A stretch of DNA of 29,704 nucleotides, from assembly GCA_049969935.1 (NCBI GenBank), contig JBMFNX010000021.1, positions 1-29,704 on the forward strand. The letters run 5' to 3'. Origin of the DNA: JACIWG01 sp049969935. GTDB taxonomy: Archaea > Thermoproteota > Nitrososphaeria > JACIWG01. Both the position numbers and the translations under genes were made by a program. Positions 29,323 to 29,704 of this stretch are shown in pieces. The notes under the pieces were generated by a model. The model was not told the origin of the DNA and did no database searches. It saw only the letters and a list, made by a program, of their open reading frames with translations. Every line of letters begins with the position of its first letter. The stretch's first letter is position 1.

Positions 29323-29704
29323 ATGTTAGGGGTGTTTGGGAGGAATAGGACTCCTTTGGAGAAGAAGGTTCTCGCTAGCCTGCTCTGTTTTGCTGGCCTA
29401 TAGGATTTAGTGTTGGTTGGTGGCATGTCTAGGATTGTTTAGAGGCTTTTGTGGCTATGAGGGGTTTGCCTGAGCCTGAAAGGAAGGAGGCTTGTCTCTG
29501 TTGACGAGACCAAGGTTGGCGGTGAACAACTCTATATTTGGGCTGCAAGAGACGTTGACACGAAGGAGCTATTAGCCTTCAGGTGCAGCTTCACAAGCTG
29601 GATGCTGAAATATTCTTGAAGAAGGTGTTAGAGTGCTGTGATAACAAGCCCACGTTTCTAGTAGATAAGGGGCCCTGGTATAGGGAGGCATTAGAAAGGC
29701 TAGA
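29323..29704 (+). pseudogene. IS6-like (ISC774-type) transposase, frameshifted and cut by window edge
   Basis: Reading across frames gives GVFGRNRTPLEKKVLASLLCFAGL, SVGWWHV, EAFVAMRGLPEPERKEA, then SVDETKVGGEQLYIWAARDVDTKELLAF (first catalytic Asp) and FLVDKGPWYREALERL (second Asp), as in archaeal IS6-like transposases. Breaks fall near 29400, 29440, 29498 and 29600. The N-terminus resembles that of the 4478 remnant (RNR-PLE-KVL), so the two are relatives, but they differ enough to be different elements. The left end of the element is not certain: GTTGTCACGA near 29264 resembles the other element's end GTTGCCACGT. The Glu and right end lie beyond the window. Confidence 0.78.

Noticed and set aside
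1..29704. tRNA, rRNA, CRISPR repeats or C/D-box RNAs
   Set aside because: I scanned the spacers for T-loop GTTCRANNC sequences, regular 24-37 base repeats and paired RTGATGA/CTGA boxes and found nothing convincing. A covariance-model search would be decisive.

Overview
The window is a piece of chromosome from a probably thermophilic archaeon of the TACK side of the tree (Thermoproteota, including Thaum-/Aigarchaeota-like and Bathyarchaeota-like lineages). The evidence is the combination of Alba, RNA polymerase subunit K (Rpb6), ribosomal proteins S25e and S26e, an archaeal ATP-dependent DNA ligase, a family B DNA polymerase, an archaeal ThrRS with the N-terminal editing domain, a homomeric-type tRNA-splicing endonuclease and an A-type ATP synthase. 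S25e and S26e together point away from Euryarchaeota; I cannot name the species. The DNA is AT-rich. Starts are often TTG or GTG, and many promoters have a TATA box about 26 bases before the start codon (leaderless mRNAs). Genes inside operons instead use GGTGA-type Shine-Dalgarno sites.

Layout. 1-255: the end of an IS5-type transposase. 379-4317: a four-gene ABC importer operon (two different ATPases, two permeases, no binding protein) resembling the bacterial glycerol importer GlpSTPQ. 4318-5119: an AT-rich block of helically spaced heptamers and a decayed insertion sequence with 17-bp inverted ends. 5186-6721: information genes (Alba, RpoK, a cyclophilin-like protein, S25e). 6857-10960: DNA ligase, hexulose-phosphate synthase, a PhoU-like DUF47 protein, tRNA-splicing endonuclease and a Cys-rich unknown. 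10996-13830: ribose-1,5-bisphosphate isomerase, a TRAM protein, TrmI and an unknown membrane protein. 13814-17134: part of an A-type ATP synthase (subunits K, C, I) with two extra small membrane proteins on opposite strands. 17256-18150: a second decayed insertion sequence (IS5 family). 18249-28834: ProRS, SAH hydrolase, an SAH/MTA-type deaminase, S26e, a CDP-alcohol phosphatidyltransferase, a small zinc protein plus ThrRS, agmatinase and DNA polymerase B. 28922-29260: an unknown membrane protein. 29323-end: a third decayed transposase.

How the genes connect. Most of the window is housekeeping: translation and tRNA maturation (ProRS, ThrRS, EndA, TrmI, S25e, S26e), replication and chromatin (PolB, ligase, Alba), and energy (A-ATPase membrane part). 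Metabolic themes are SAM recycling (SAH hydrolase facing the SAH deaminase), pentose and nucleoside carbon handling (HPS and R15P isomerase), and agmatine/polyamine synthesis. No CRISPR array, tRNA or rRNA was seen. The observation I rate highest is that the two ABC ATPases carry complementary lesions (switch His lost in one, signature motif lost in the other), which would fall in the same ATP site of the heterodimer. Next come an AtpZ-like protein encoded antisense within an archaeal ATP synthase cluster, a Cys-rich unknown, a small zinc protein coupled to ThrRS, and the phased heptamer array.
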